Below, in pieces: positions 35,166 through 43,580 of a stretch of DNA of 64,000 bases (within the stretch, counting starts at the first letter, position 1; each line of letters starts with the position of its first letter). The translations under genes were made by a program, and so were the position numbers. The notes beneath the pieces are model-generated. The model was not told where the DNA came from. It worked only from the letters and a program-made list of their open reading frames with translations, and made no database searches. Source of the DNA: Hymenobacter lucidus (lineage in GTDB: Bacteria; Bacteroidota; Bacteroidia; Cytophagales; Hymenobacteraceae); assembly GCF_020447265.1 (NCBI RefSeq), contig NZ_JAJADR010000002.1, positions 310,001 through 374,000 on the forward strand. Direction: 5' to 3'.

Positions 35166-36338
35166 TTGACGCCGGACTCCACTCCGCTGCTCATTCGCCT
35201 CGCGCAGCAACTCACGCAGCGCGGGGCCGAGGGCACCCGCCGCCTGCTCACGCTGCCCCCGGCCGGCCGCGTCGATTTCAGCTCGAACGACTACCTGGGC
35301 TTGGCCCGCTCCCCAGCCCTGCACGCGGCCGTGCTGGCCGCCGCCCACGATACGGCGCTGCTGGCCGGCAGCACCGGCTCCCGCCTGCTTACGGGCAACT
35401 CGGCGGCTACCGAAGCCCTGGAAACCCGGCTGGCGCAGTTTCACCGGGCCGAGGCGGCGCTGCTCTTCAACTCGGGCTACTCGGCCAACCTGGGCTTCTT
35501 CGGGGCCGTACCCCGGCGCGGCGACACGATTCTCTACGACGCGGCCAGTCACGCCTCGGTGAAGGACGGCATCCGGAGCAGCTTTGCTACTGCTTACAGC
35601 TTCCGCCACAACGACCTAGCCGACCTGGAAAAGCGCCTGACGCGGGCCACCGGGGAAGTTTTCGTGGCCGTGGAAGCCCTCTACTCGATGGATGGCGACC
35701 AGGCCCCGCTGCGGGAGCTGGCCGCCTTTTGTGGAGCGCGCGGCCTGCACCTGGTCGTCGATGAGGCACATACCAACGGGATTTACGGCCCGAACGGTGA
35801 AGGGCTGGTTGTGGAACTCGGGCTCGAAAACGACGTGCTGGCCCGCATCGTCACCTTCGGCAAAGCCCTGGGCAGTCAGGGCGCGGCTGTGGTAGGCCCG
35901 GCCGTGCTGCGCGACTTTCTGCTCAATACCAGCCGCCCCTTCATGTTTACTACGGCCCTGGCCCCGCTGTCGGTGGCGGCGCTGATGGCGGCCTACGCAC
36001 TACTACCCACGCTGCAGGCCGAGCGGCGGCAGCTCTTCACGCTGTCGGAGCAGCTGAAAAGCACGCTGGCAACGGTGCCGGGTCTGCACGTGGGTCCCGA
36101 CAGCCACGTTATTCACCCTATTTTCCTCGCCCGGCCTAGTCCGCAGCGGGTGCGGGCCGTGGCGGCGGCCGTGCAGCGGGCCGGCTTCGATTTGCGGCCC
36201 ATTGTGGCGCCCACCGTGCCCGCCGGTACCGAGCGGCTGCGCCTTATTCTGCATTCGTACAATACGGCGGCGGAAATCGAGGGACTGGGCCAGGTACTAC
36301 GGCAGGCAACAGCAGGCGAAGCCGCCCTACCAGAATAG
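35166..36338 (+). CDS. bioF: 8-Amino-7-oxononanoate synthase
   Basis: 390 residues. It condenses pimeloyl-ACP (or -CoA) with alanine, a PLP-dependent step in biotin synthesis. Family blocks: DFSSNDYLGLARS, GSTGSRLLTGNSAATEALE, FNSGYSANLGF, the PLP-binding HASVKDG and VDEAHTNG, and the lysine in TFGKALGSQG. The start is a TTG (MTPDSTPLL); no ATG or GTG gives a sensible N-terminus. The preceding small gene ends 15 bp upstream. Confidence 0.95.
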   Translation: MTPDSTPLLIRLAQQLTQRGAEGTRRLLTLPPAGRVDFSSNDYLGLARSPALHAAVLAAAHDTALLAGSTGSRLLTGNSAATEALETRLAQFHRAEAALLFNSGYSANLGFFGAVPRRGDTILYDAASHASVKDGIRSSFATAYSFRHNDLADLEKRLTRATGEVFVAVEALYSMDGDQAPLRELAAFCGARGLHLVVDEAHTNGIYGPNGEGLVVELGLENDVLARIVTFGKALGSQGAAVVGPAVLRDFLLNTSRPFMFTTALAPLSVAALMAAYALLPTLQAERRQLFTLSEQLKSTLATVPGLHVGPDSHVIHPIFLARPSPQRVRAVAAAVQRAGFDLRPIVAPTVPAGTERLRLILHSYNTAAEIEGLGQVLRQATAGEAALPE

Positions 36339-36415
36339 CTCACACTACGCCAGGGAACATAAACAACCAGCTAAAAGCATTGTATTGCGTTTCACCCCGC
36401 TAAGAAGTTCACAGC

Positions 36416-36766
36416 ATGACTCATAAAGCTTTTCAGGAAATTATCAGCCCTTTCTTCTGGTCGGAACAGGAAGCTAGTGCATCCGTGTGTCTGACTGTTG
36501 GGGAGTATAAAAATGAGGTTTTCAAATCCAGGGAAGCGGAGGGCTTCGAAGGAAATGGCTACGACTGGGCTTCTCTGGCCAGCGTTTTTTTGGCAGAGCG
36601 CCAGCCGCACCTGGTTGGCATAATAAAGTTTGACCCGGAAGGCAGCATGTACTGTGCTTATTCCTCCGACAAAGAAGCATTGAAGCAGTTCGCTGTTGCT
36701 TTCAAAGAAGCCCTCGAAGACCCGGCGGTAGTCACTGATTTATTTTCTCGGGCAGAACTGGACTAG
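36416..36766 (+). CDS. Imm51-like immunity-family protein
   Basis: 116 residues. The block EGFEGNGYDWASLASVFL, followed by IKFDPEGSMYCAYSSDKEALKQFA, matches my recollection of the Imm51 family, immunity proteins of polymorphic toxin systems. It is lower in GC than the bio genes around it, lies between bioF and bioD with gaps of 77 and 53 bp, and has no toxin partner nearby. It may be an orphan immunity gene acquired into the cluster. Confidence 0.7.
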   Translation: MTHKAFQEIISPFFWSEQEASASVCLTVGEYKNEVFKSREAEGFEGNGYDWASLASVFLAERQPHLVGIIKFDPEGSMYCAYSSDKEALKQFAVAFKEALEDPAVVTDLFSRAELD

Positions 36767-36819
36767 CCAGCCGGAATAGCATTTCGGGCGCCGGCGTACT
36801 GAAAATCAAGCAATAATCC

Positions 36820-37440
36820 GTGGAACGACTCTTCATCACCGGTATCGGTACCGACGTCGGCAAAACCTTCGTAGCCGCCATTCTCACCGAAGCCCTGCGG
36901 GCCGACTACTGGAAGCCCGTGCAGGCGGGCCTGCTGCCCACCACCGACACGGCCACCGTGCGCGGGCTGGTCAGCAACGGCCAGTCCGTTTTTCATCCCG
37001 AAGCCTACCGTTTGCAGCTGCCGGCCTCGCCCCACAAAGCCGCTGCCGCCGAGCAGGTTACCATTGCTGCCGAAGCTTTTCAGCTGCCCGCTACCACTAA
37101 CCACCTCGTGGTAGAAGGCGCGGGCGGCCTGCTCGTGCCCCTGGCCCCGGGCCTGCTCCTGGCCGATTTGATTGCGCCCCTCGGGTTGGAAGTCGTGGTG
37201 GTGTCGCGGCACTACCTGGGCAGCATCAACCACACGCTGCTCACCCTCGAAGCCCTGCGCCAGCGCGGCCTGCCGGTGCGCGGGCTGGTCTTCAACGGGG
37301 AACCCAACCCAGCCACTGAAGACTTCATCAGCCAGCATACCGGCGTACCCATCATGCCCCGCGTGCAGCCCGAAACTGAGGTTTCGCCGGCCACTGTAAG
37401 CCGCTACGCCCCCGCCTTCCGGGCCTGGTTCGGATTGTAA
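36820..37440 (+). CDS. bioD: Dethiobiotin synthetase
   Basis: 206 residues from a GTG start. It closes the ureido ring of dethiobiotin from 7,8-diaminononanoate, CO2 and ATP. The P-loop is GIGTDVGKT (8-16), followed by YWKPVQAG and the VVEGAGGLLVPL segment. The length is close to the usual 220. Its end is 138 bp before bioA, a gap that holds a good promoter match. Confidence 0.95.
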   Translation: MERLFITGIGTDVGKTFVAAILTEALRADYWKPVQAGLLPTTDTATVRGLVSNGQSVFHPEAYRLQLPASPHKAAAAEQVTIAAEAFQLPATTNHLVVEGAGGLLVPLAPGLLLADLIAPLGLEVVVVSRHYLGSINHTLLTLEALRQRGLPVRGLVFNGEPNPATEDFISQHTGVPIMPRVQPETEVSPATVSRYAPAFRAWFGL

Positions 37441-37525
37441 GCAGGAGCTTGCCAGAACAGCCCTGCCAACCTCCGCGCAACCCTCTGCCAACTTCTGCGG
37501 GAACCGACGGCCACCCGCCCGGTTG

Positions 37526-37533
37526 TAGCTTTG
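37526..37533 (+). promoter_or_regulatory. Probable -7 promoter element for bioA
   Basis: TAGCTTTG is an exact match to the Bacteroidota -7 consensus TAnnTTTG, 46 bp upstream of the bioA GTG. No exact TTG is seen at -33. It suggests that bioA and the ketosynthase can be transcribed apart from bioD. Confidence 0.5.
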
Positions 37534-37578
37534 CCGCCCCATCAGCCTTCACGGGCAGCATATCAAGCAACGAGAACA

Positions 37579-38919
37579 GTGAAATCAATAGTAACCAGCA
37601 CTTCCCTGGCCGCGCGTGACCACGCCGTCGTCTGGCACCCCTACACCCAGATGCAAACCGCCCCGCTCCCCATTCCCATCGTGCGCGGCGAGGGCGCGTG
37701 GCTCTACGCGGAAGACGGCACGGCGTATCTGGACGGTATTTCCTCCTGGTGGGTGAACCTGCACGGCCACGCCCACCCCCACATTGCGGCCCGCGTGAGT
37801 GAGCAGCTCCGCACCCTGGAGCACGTCCTGTTTGCCGGCTTCACCCACCCCAGCGCCGTGGAGCTGGCCGAGCAGTTGCTGGCGCTGCTACCCGCCAATC
37901 AGGCCCGGGTATTTTACTCCGACAACGGCTCGACGGCCGTGGAAGTGGCCCTGAAAATGGTGCTGCAATACTTCCACAACCTGGGCCAGCCCGAGCGCCG
38001 CACCTTTATCTGCTTTCAGAACTCCTACCACGGCGACACCTTCGGGGCCATGGCCGTGAGCAGCCGCGGGGCCTTCACTCAGCCCTTCTGGCCCCTGCTC
38101 TTTGATGTGGAGTTTCTCGACGTACCCACCCCCGGCCACGAAGCGGCCACCCTCGCCCAGCTCGATGCCCTACTGGCCCGCCCCGACGTGGCCGGCTTCA
38201 TCTTCGAGCCGCTGGTACTGGGCACGGCGGGCATGGTCATGTACGAGCCCGGGGTTCTGAGCGAAATGCTGCGCCGCTGCCACCAGCACGGCGTGCTAGC
38301 CATTGCCGATGAGGTCATGACTGGCTTCGGCCGCACCGGGCCGCTGTTTGCTTCTGAATTGCTGAGCGAGCAGCCCGACATCATGTGCTTTTCCAAGGGC
38401 CTCACCGGCGGCACCCTGGCTATGGGCCTCACCACCTGCGCCGCGCCCATCTACGAGGCGTTTCTGAGCCAGGATAAGATGCGGGCCCTCTTCCACGGCC
38501 ATTCCTACACCGCCAACCCCGTGGCCTGCGCCGCCGCCCTGGCCAGCCTGGAGCTGACGCGGGCCGACGAATGCACCCACCAGCGCCAACGAATTGAAGC
38601 AGCCCACGCCGCTTTCCGGCAGGAAATTGACGGCCAGCCCGGCATCCGGGCCGTGCGCCACCAGGGCACCATCCTGGCCGTGGAGTACGACCCGGGCGAG
38701 GGCACCAGCTACTTCAGTCGCCTGCGCGACGCCTTCTACCAGCTCGCCCTCGACCACCACGTTATTCTGCGCCCCCTAGGCAACGTGGTGTACCTGCTGC
38801 CGCCCTACTGCACCACCAATGACGACCTGAACCTGCTCTACACCGTGCTGCGCCGCATGCGGGAGCTGGTCCTCGACTTTACGCCTGCGCCCCACCTGCC
38901 CGAAATCCTGCATGACTAA
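37579..38919 (+). CDS. bioA: Adenosylmethionine-8-amino-7-oxononanoate aminotransferase
   Basis: 446 residues from a GTG at 37579 (MKSIVTSTSL). It transfers the amino group of SAM to KAPA to form diaminononanoate, using PLP. Class III aminotransferase blocks: WHPYTQMQ, SSWWVNLHGHAHP, YSDNGSTAVEVALKM, ADEVMTGFGRTG and the PLP lysine in CFSKGLTGGTLAMG. The stop overlaps the next start by 8 bp (ATGACTAA), so the two are coupled in translation. Confidence 0.96.
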   Translation: MKSIVTSTSLAARDHAVVWHPYTQMQTAPLPIPIVRGEGAWLYAEDGTAYLDGISSWWVNLHGHAHPHIAARVSEQLRTLEHVLFAGFTHPSAVELAEQLLALLPANQARVFYSDNGSTAVEVALKMVLQYFHNLGQPERRTFICFQNSYHGDTFGAMAVSSRGAFTQPFWPLLFDVEFLDVPTPGHEAATLAQLDALLARPDVAGFIFEPLVLGTAGMVMYEPGVLSEMLRRCHQHGVLAIADEVMTGFGRTGPLFASELLSEQPDIMCFSKGLTGGTLAMGLTTCAAPIYEAFLSQDKMRALFHGHSYTANPVACAAALASLELTRADECTHQRQRIEAAHAAFRQEIDGQPGIRAVRHQGTILAVEYDPGEGTSYFSRLRDAFYQLALDHHVILRPLGNVVYLLPPYCTTNDDLNLLYTVLRRMRELVLDFTPAPHLPEILHD

Positions 38920-40381
38920 CCCCACCGCCCCCGACGACCTGATTATCATTCGCGGCCGGGGCCGGGTGTCGGCCCTGGGCACAGCCTCCGCCGGCCCGGC
39001 TCCGTTGGAATCCTCCTTCCAAAACCGCAACCTCCAGGGCCGCCCGCTGGCCGTGGGCACCGTGCCGCCCGCCGTGGAGGACGCCATCCAGCACCTGCGC
39101 CGCACCCACGCCCCCTACCGCTCCCTCGACCGCACCGTGCTACTGGCCCTGCTGGCCGCCCGCCAGGCCACCGCCGCAGCCGGCTGGCTCCCGCACCCCG
39201 CCACGTATCATCCGCAGGCTGACAGCAACCTCCCACACCCTGCCACCCTTCTCCCGCAGAGTGACAGACATCACCCGCAAGCTGACAGCAACCGCCCGCA
39301 GGGTGACAGACATCTCCCGCAAGCCGACAGCAACCTCCCGCAAGCCGACAGCCTTCCCCTGCAGAGCGACAGGCATTCCCTGCAGGCTGACAGCAGTCTC
39401 CCGCACCCCGATAGCAGTCAGAACAACCTAACAACTGACAACCAACAACCAACAACTACCCTAGCCGTCAGCATCGGCTCCTCGCGCGGGGCCACGGGCC
39501 GCCTGGAGCAGTTTCACGCGGAATTCCTGGCTGAGGGCACTGTGCCCGTGGCCGCCTCGCCGCTTACTACGCTGGGCAACGTGGCCAGCTGGGTAGCCTA
39601 CGACGCGGGCACTACAGGTGGGGCGATGCTCAGCCACTCCAGCACCTGCAGCAGCGCGTTTCAGGCCCTGGGCAATGCCCTGGCCTGGCTGCGCGCCGGC
39701 ATGGCCGAACGGTTTCTGGCCGGTGGCACCGAGGCCCCGCTCACCGATTTCACCCTGGCCCAGCTGCACGCGCTGGGTATCTACTCGCCCTTCGCCGCCC
39801 CCGATTTTCCCTGCCGCCCCGGCGCGGGCCAGCCCTCCACCTTTGTGCTGGGCGAGGGCGCGGCGGTATTTGCCCTGGAAAAAGTCAGCCGGGCAGCGCT
39901 GCTGCGCGAGCGGGAAAGTCAGCCCAGTTCGTCGCCAGTGTTTTGCCTGGAAGGCGTGGGCTTCGGCTTCGAGGCCATCGGCAGCAAAACCGGGCTTTCC
40001 GCCGCCGGGCAGCACTTCCAGACCGCCATGCGCGAGGCCCTGCGCACGGCCGGCACCACCCCGGAAACGGTGGATGCCGTGGTACTGCACAGCCCCGGCA
40101 CCCCCGCCGGCGACGCCGCCGAGCGGCAGGCCCTGCGCGCCGTATTCGGCGACGCCCTGCCCGACCTGGTTTCCAACAAATGGCAGCTGGGCCACACCCT
40201 GGGCGCCTCAGCTGCCCTCAGCCTCGACTTTGCCTGCCACATCCTGACCACCCAAGCCTGGCCCGCCCCACCCTTCCCCACCGACCTCACCCCCGCTCCC
40301 TCCCGCCCCATTCGGCGCGTGCTAATCAACGCGGCAGGCTTTGGCGGCAACGCGGCCAGCGTAGTGGTATCGGTGGTGTAA
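38912..40381 (+). CDS. Beta-ketoacyl synthase-like protein with a repeat insertion
   Basis: 489 residues. The thiolase-fold catalytic residues are all present: Cys246 in SSTCSSAFQAL, His393 in VVLHSPGTP, and Lys423/His428 in NKWQLGHTLGASA. It should therefore condense acyl groups, and by its coupling to bioA it may help make the pimeloyl chain for biotin or have a related fatty-acid role. Residues 93-169 are a run of seven-residue repeats (LPQADSN-type) set between AARQATAAAGW and TLAVSIGSSRGATG, where normal ketosynthases have a short loop. The insertion is probably a disordered surface loop. Confidence 0.88.
   Translation: MTNPTAPDDLIIIRGRGRVSALGTASAGPAPLESSFQNRNLQGRPLAVGTVPPAVEDAIQHLRRTHAPYRSLDRTVLLALLAARQATAAAGWLPHPATYHPQADSNLPHPATLLPQSDRHHPQADSNRPQGDRHLPQADSNLPQADSLPLQSDRHSLQADSSLPHPDSSQNNLTTDNQQPTTTLAVSIGSSRGATGRLEQFHAEFLAEGTVPVAASPLTTLGNVASWVAYDAGTTGGAMLSHSSTCSSAFQALGNALAWLRAGMAERFLAGGTEAPLTDFTLAQLHALGIYSPFAAPDFPCRPGAGQPSTFVLGEGAAVFALEKVSRAALLRERESQPSSSPVFCLEGVGFGFEAIGSKTGLSAAGQHFQTAMREALRTAGTTPETVDAVVLHSPGTPAGDAAERQALRAVFGDALPDLVSNKWQLGHTLGASAALSLDFACHILTTQAWPAPPFPTDLTPAPSRPIRRVLINAAGFGGNAASVVVSVV
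39188..39418 (+). repeat. 21-bp minisatellite inside the ketosynthase gene (11 units)
   Basis: Eleven consecutive 21-bp units, with consensus close to CTCCCGCAAGCTGACAGCAA plus one base, lie in frame within the ketosynthase. Units differ at several sites (for example AGTGACAGACAT against GCTGACAGCAAC), with two main variants alternating. No unit is interrupted, so the length changes by whole heptapeptides. Confidence 0.9.
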
Positions 40382-40486
40382 GTTTTCGGCCCGTCCGCCT
40401 TTTTTAAGCACCGGAGCCGTACTTTTCGTACTGACTTTCTACCGCGACTATTTCGCACTTTCTGCTTGTCCTTGCCTTTCCGCTCC

Positions 40487-41851
40487 ATGAATCTACGTTT
40501 CGCGCTGCTGCTGTCGGCTAGCCTTTCGCCAGCCTTCGTTTTTGCCCAAACCGCGGCTCCCACTCCAGTTCCCGATCCGACTATCAGGCAGATGGTAGAA
40601 GCCGTTTCAGCAAAGAATCTAGAAGAGGACATCCGCAAAATGGTGTCATTCGGCACCCGCCACACCCTGAGCGACACCAAGAGCAAAAAGCGCGGCATTG
40701 GAGCCGCCCGCAACTGGGTCGAAAGTGAGTTTCGCAAATATGCCAAGGCCAGCGGAGGCCGCCTGAAGGTGGAGCAGGATACCTTCCTGGTGAAACCCGA
40801 CGGCCGCCGCATCGACAAGCCCGTCATCATGGCCAACGTAATGGCCACCCTGCCCGGCACCGACCCCACCGATACCCGCGTGTTCATCGTCAGCGGCCAC
40901 CTCGACTCGCGCGTAACCGACGTGATGAACGCCACGGCCGACGCGCCCGGCGCCAACGACGACGCCTCAGGCGTGGCCCTGGTAATGGAAATGGCCCGCA
41001 TCATGTCGCAGAAGCAGTACCCCTGCACGCTGATTTTCGTGGCCGTGCAGGGCGAAGAGCAGGGCCTTTACGGCTCGACGCACCTGGCCAAGCGGGCCAA
41101 AAAGGAAGGCTGGAACCTGACCGGGATGCTCAACAACGATATCGTGGGCAACTCGAAAGGCTTCGACCCGGAAATTTCCGACAATAAGCACGTGCGTATT
41201 TTCAGTGAGGGCGTGCCGGCCACCGAAACCCCGGACGAAGCCAAGCTGCGCCGCACCCTGAGCAGTGAAAACGACGCGCCCAGCCGCCAACTGGCCCGCT
41301 ACGTCAAAACCGCCTGTGAGCAGTACGTGGCGGATTTCGGGGTGCTGATTGAGTACCGCCCCGACCGTTTCCTGCGCGGCGGCGACCATACGCCCTTCAA
41401 CCAGCAGGGCTTTACAGCGGTGCGCTTCACGGAAGTCAACGAGAACTTCAACCACCAGCACCAGGATTTGCGCACCGAAAACAGCATCCAGTATGGCGAC
41501 CTGCCCGAGTTTGTGGACTACAAGTACCTGCGCAAGAATACCGGCGTGAATCTGGCTACCATGGCCAGCTTGGCCCTGGCCCCCGCCTCGCCCGACAACG
41601 TGGGCGTACTCACGGCCAAGCTCACCAACCGCACCGAACTGAAGTGGGACGCGCCCAAAGTAGGCGAAAAGCCGGCTGGCTACGTGGTACTAATGCGCGA
41701 AACCGCCTCCCCGGTGTGGCAGCAGCGCTTCCCCGTTGCGACTACCACTGCCGACCTGCCTCACAGCAAGGACAACTACATTTTCGGGGTAGCTTCCGTG
41801 GATGCCGAGGGCCACGAAAGCCTGCCCGTTATTCCTAAACCGATGCGGTAA
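40487..41851 (+). CDS. Secreted M28-family zinc metallopeptidase
   Basis: 454 residues from the ATG at 40487, which begins a signal peptide (MNLRFALLLSASLSPAFVFAQ). Zinc ligands and the catalytic Glu are visible: His138 in VSGHLDSR, Asp158 in GANDDASG, Glu190-Glu191 in QGEEQGL, an Asp in MLNNDIVG, and a late His in GGDHTPF. These are co-catalytic zinc aminopeptidases. The last 90 residues form a fibronectin-III-like domain (TELKWDAPKVGEKPAGYVV). It acts outside the cytoplasm. Confidence 0.93.
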   Translation: MNLRFALLLSASLSPAFVFAQTAAPTPVPDPTIRQMVEAVSAKNLEEDIRKMVSFGTRHTLSDTKSKKRGIGAARNWVESEFRKYAKASGGRLKVEQDTFLVKPDGRRIDKPVIMANVMATLPGTDPTDTRVFIVSGHLDSRVTDVMNATADAPGANDDASGVALVMEMARIMSQKQYPCTLIFVAVQGEEQGLYGSTHLAKRAKKEGWNLTGMLNNDIVGNSKGFDPEISDNKHVRIFSEGVPATETPDEAKLRRTLSSENDAPSRQLARYVKTACEQYVADFGVLIEYRPDRFLRGGDHTPFNQQGFTAVRFTEVNENFNHQHQDLRTENSIQYGDLPEFVDYKYLRKNTGVNLATMASLALAPASPDNVGVLTAKLTNRTELKWDAPKVGEKPAGYVVLMRETASPVWQQRFPVATTTADLPHSKDNYIFGVASVDAEGHESLPVIPKPMR

Positions 41852-41862
41852 GACCACTGTTA

Positions 41863-42495
41863 ATGCGCTGTTTTATGAACCGATTCTGCTACCTGGCCCT
41901 GATGGTGGCTGCTGGCTGCAACAGCCCGTCTACCGCCCCGGAAGCCTCCACGCTACCGGCAGCGCCAGCTACCAAGCCCGCCGCCACGGTTCCTGCCGAT
42001 ACCGCCGGCCCGGCCCGCACGGCCCGCCGGTTTGTGAGCTGGTATGCCACCCACCAAAAAGAGTTGTCGAACGGCCTGGTGCTAAATGACGACGGGCTGG
42101 ACAGCACCAAGTTCTACTCCGTTGATTTTCCGGACACCGAGAACTGGCTCCGGAAAGTGGCCGGTAGCGGCACCGTTTCCCCAGCCTATCTGGATGGGTG
42201 GCGCGCGTATTTCCGTAGCTACGACGATACGCTGCGCCTGCACCCGCAGAACGACGGCCCTCCCGCCGGCTTCGACCACGACCTGCTGATGCTCTCCCAG
42301 GAGCCCGATACCAAGGTGGCCGATTTGCAGGTCGGTACTGTTACCGTTACAAGCCGCCAGGGCAACCGCGCCCAGGTACAGGCCCGGGGTCCGCGCCACG
42401 AAGCCTGGCAGGAAGGGCTGAATTTTGAGATGAGTCGCAGTGCTGATGGCCGCTGGCTGATTGACCGAATCGATAACGGCTCCGACGCTTTTTAA
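41863..42495 (+). CDS. Small lipoprotein, DUF3828-like
   Basis: 210 residues; the alternative ATG at 41875 gives the cleaner lipoprotein signal MNRFCYLALMVAAGC. After an Ala/Pro/Thr linker the domain starts ARRFVSWYATHQKEL and ends GRWLIDRIDNG, a pattern like the DUF3828/NTF2-like secreted domains, which are of unknown function. It follows the peptidase by 11 bp and is probably cotranscribed. Confidence 0.75.
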   Translation: MRCFMNRFCYLALMVAAGCNSPSTAPEASTLPAAPATKPAATVPADTAGPARTARRFVSWYATHQKELSNGLVLNDDGLDSTKFYSVDFPDTENWLRKVAGSGTVSPAYLDGWRAYFRSYDDTLRLHPQNDGPPAGFDHDLLMLSQEPDTKVADLQVGTVTVTSRQGNRAQVQARGPRHEAWQEGLNFEMSRSADGRWLIDRIDNGSDAF

Positions 42496-42510
42496 GTGTA
42501 AAGCGGGCTG

Positions 42511-43101
42511 CTAGTCACTGGTTGGCAGCTCTCCTCTGCTGACTATCCAGGCACTAAGCTCGGCCGCTGATCTACCTTCCAGCGCCAGCAGCGCCTCATA
42601 GGGGTTGCCGGCCAGCTGCAACAGCTGCGCAAACGCCGGCTCCGTTTTCAGGCCCTGCACTTTGAGCTGCCGCACGGCGCGGCGCCATGTTTCTCCCCCA
42701 GCCTGCAACACGGCATATTCGACCAGCATATGCCGGTAAGCGTTTTGGCGGGCGGTGGGCAAGCCTTGGCCGAATATTTCCAGCACCTCTCCGCCGTACC
42801 GAAAGTTGCACACCACCGACTCTTGGCCGCCAATAACGTGCTGGCGCAGTCGAAAACTCGGCAGGTGGCCGTACTGCCGTTGCAGCAACTCCCTAAATCC
42901 CGGGCGCGCCTCGGGCGACACTTCGCAGATAAGGTCCAGGTCGCTGCCCGGCCCGTCGATGCCGAGCGGAATGGTACCGGCCAGCACCGGGTCGAAGCAG
43001 CGCAGCACCGACCAGATATTCAGCTCCGCCAATACCGCGTAGGCGCGCTGCTGTCGGCGGCTGCCGGTTTTCAGGTACTGCGGGTCTTTCCAGTCAGGCA
43101 T
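42511..43101 (-). CDS. DUF4269 nucleotidyltransferase-like protein
   Basis: 196 residues from the ATG at 43101 (MPDWKDPQYL). The block LAGTIPLGIDGPGSDLDLICE resembles a nucleotidyltransferase GS...DxD motif (SDLDL), as in DUF4269 proteins. The remainder, FRQH/HVIGGQESVVCNF and VEYAVLQAGGETWRRAV, fits the same family. The reaction is not known. It converges with the preceding lipoprotein gene, 15 bp apart. Confidence 0.85.
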   Translation of the reverse strand: MPDWKDPQYLKTGSRRQQRAYAVLAELNIWSVLRCFDPVLAGTIPLGIDGPGSDLDLICEVSPEARPGFRELLQRQYGHLPSFRLRQHVIGGQESVVCNFRYGGEVLEIFGQGLPTARQNAYRHMLVEYAVLQAGGETWRRAVRQLKVQGLKTEPAFAQLLQLAGNPYEALLALEGRSAAELSAWIVSRGELPTSD

Positions 43102-43318
43102 TGGCAGCAACAAATAACGAACAGAATGAGACCGGTAAAATACGACTGCACGTCATGTTTCCTGCTGGTCGACATGGCATTCTCTGACCACCAAATACTA
43201 GCTTTAGCCGCCGCTAGCAAACTTTTTTAGCCCACACATGCCGATACTTTCCGCTTCATGCCCGTACTTGCAACCCTAAACCCGGCTAAGGGCACGTAGC
43301 CCCCGGCTGTTTCAGACC

Positions 43319-43447
43319 ATGAATACTCCCTGTTTCGGTTTTTCTTCGGCACTTTCGGTGGCTTCGGCTGGCAGTAGCGCCGTGGCCAAGCCACTGGCAG
43401 CTAAGCGCATGATGCTGAAGAAATGCTTCAAACGGCCCTCGACCTGA
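43319..43447 (+). CDS. Possible leader peptide (42 residues) upstream of lysC
   Basis: An ATG at 43319 opens 42 codons ending at TGA 43445-43447. The last third is rich in Lys and Met (AKRMMLKKCFKR), end products of the aspartate pathway. The reading frame is followed 40 bp later by an intrinsic terminator (43487-43520) and then lysC. This is the layout of transcription attenuation by leader translation, but I have no family evidence for the peptide. The reverse strand is also open. Confidence 0.35.
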   Translation: MNTPCFGFSSALSVASAGSSAVAKPLAAKRMMLKKCFKRPST

Positions 43448-43486
43448 CCGTCGCACTTCTTCATGCTTTCTTTCCCATAAGCATCA

Positions 43487-43520
43487 AGCGCCGGTCTTCC
43501 CAGACCGGCGCTTTTTGTTT
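43487..43520 (+). terminator. Terminator (possible attenuator) before lysC
   Basis: Stem AGCGCCGGTCT/AGACCGGCGCT with loop TCCC and then TTTTGTTT. It lies 61 bp upstream of the lysC start and downstream of the short Lys/Met-rich frame, so it can only act on transcripts entering lysC. Confidence 0.85.
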
Positions 43521-43580
43521 GTGCTTTCCGTACTACTCTCTCCGCCCCGTTCATTTTTTGGCTAACCCGTTTTTTCACTG

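Noticed and set aside
39188..39418. CRISPR array
   Set aside because: The units are contiguous 21-bp repeats with no unique spacers, inside a coding frame. No cas genes are present.
39140..39455. Minus-strand frames with heptad repeats over the ketosynthase minisatellite
   Set aside because: Shadow readings of the 21-bp units. The plus frame continues from and into conserved ketosynthase sequence.
43312..43578. Minus-strand 88-codon frame over the lysC leader
   Set aside because: It reads through the terminator hairpin and has no family likeness; the hairpin and short plus-strand frame explain the region better, though neither is certain.
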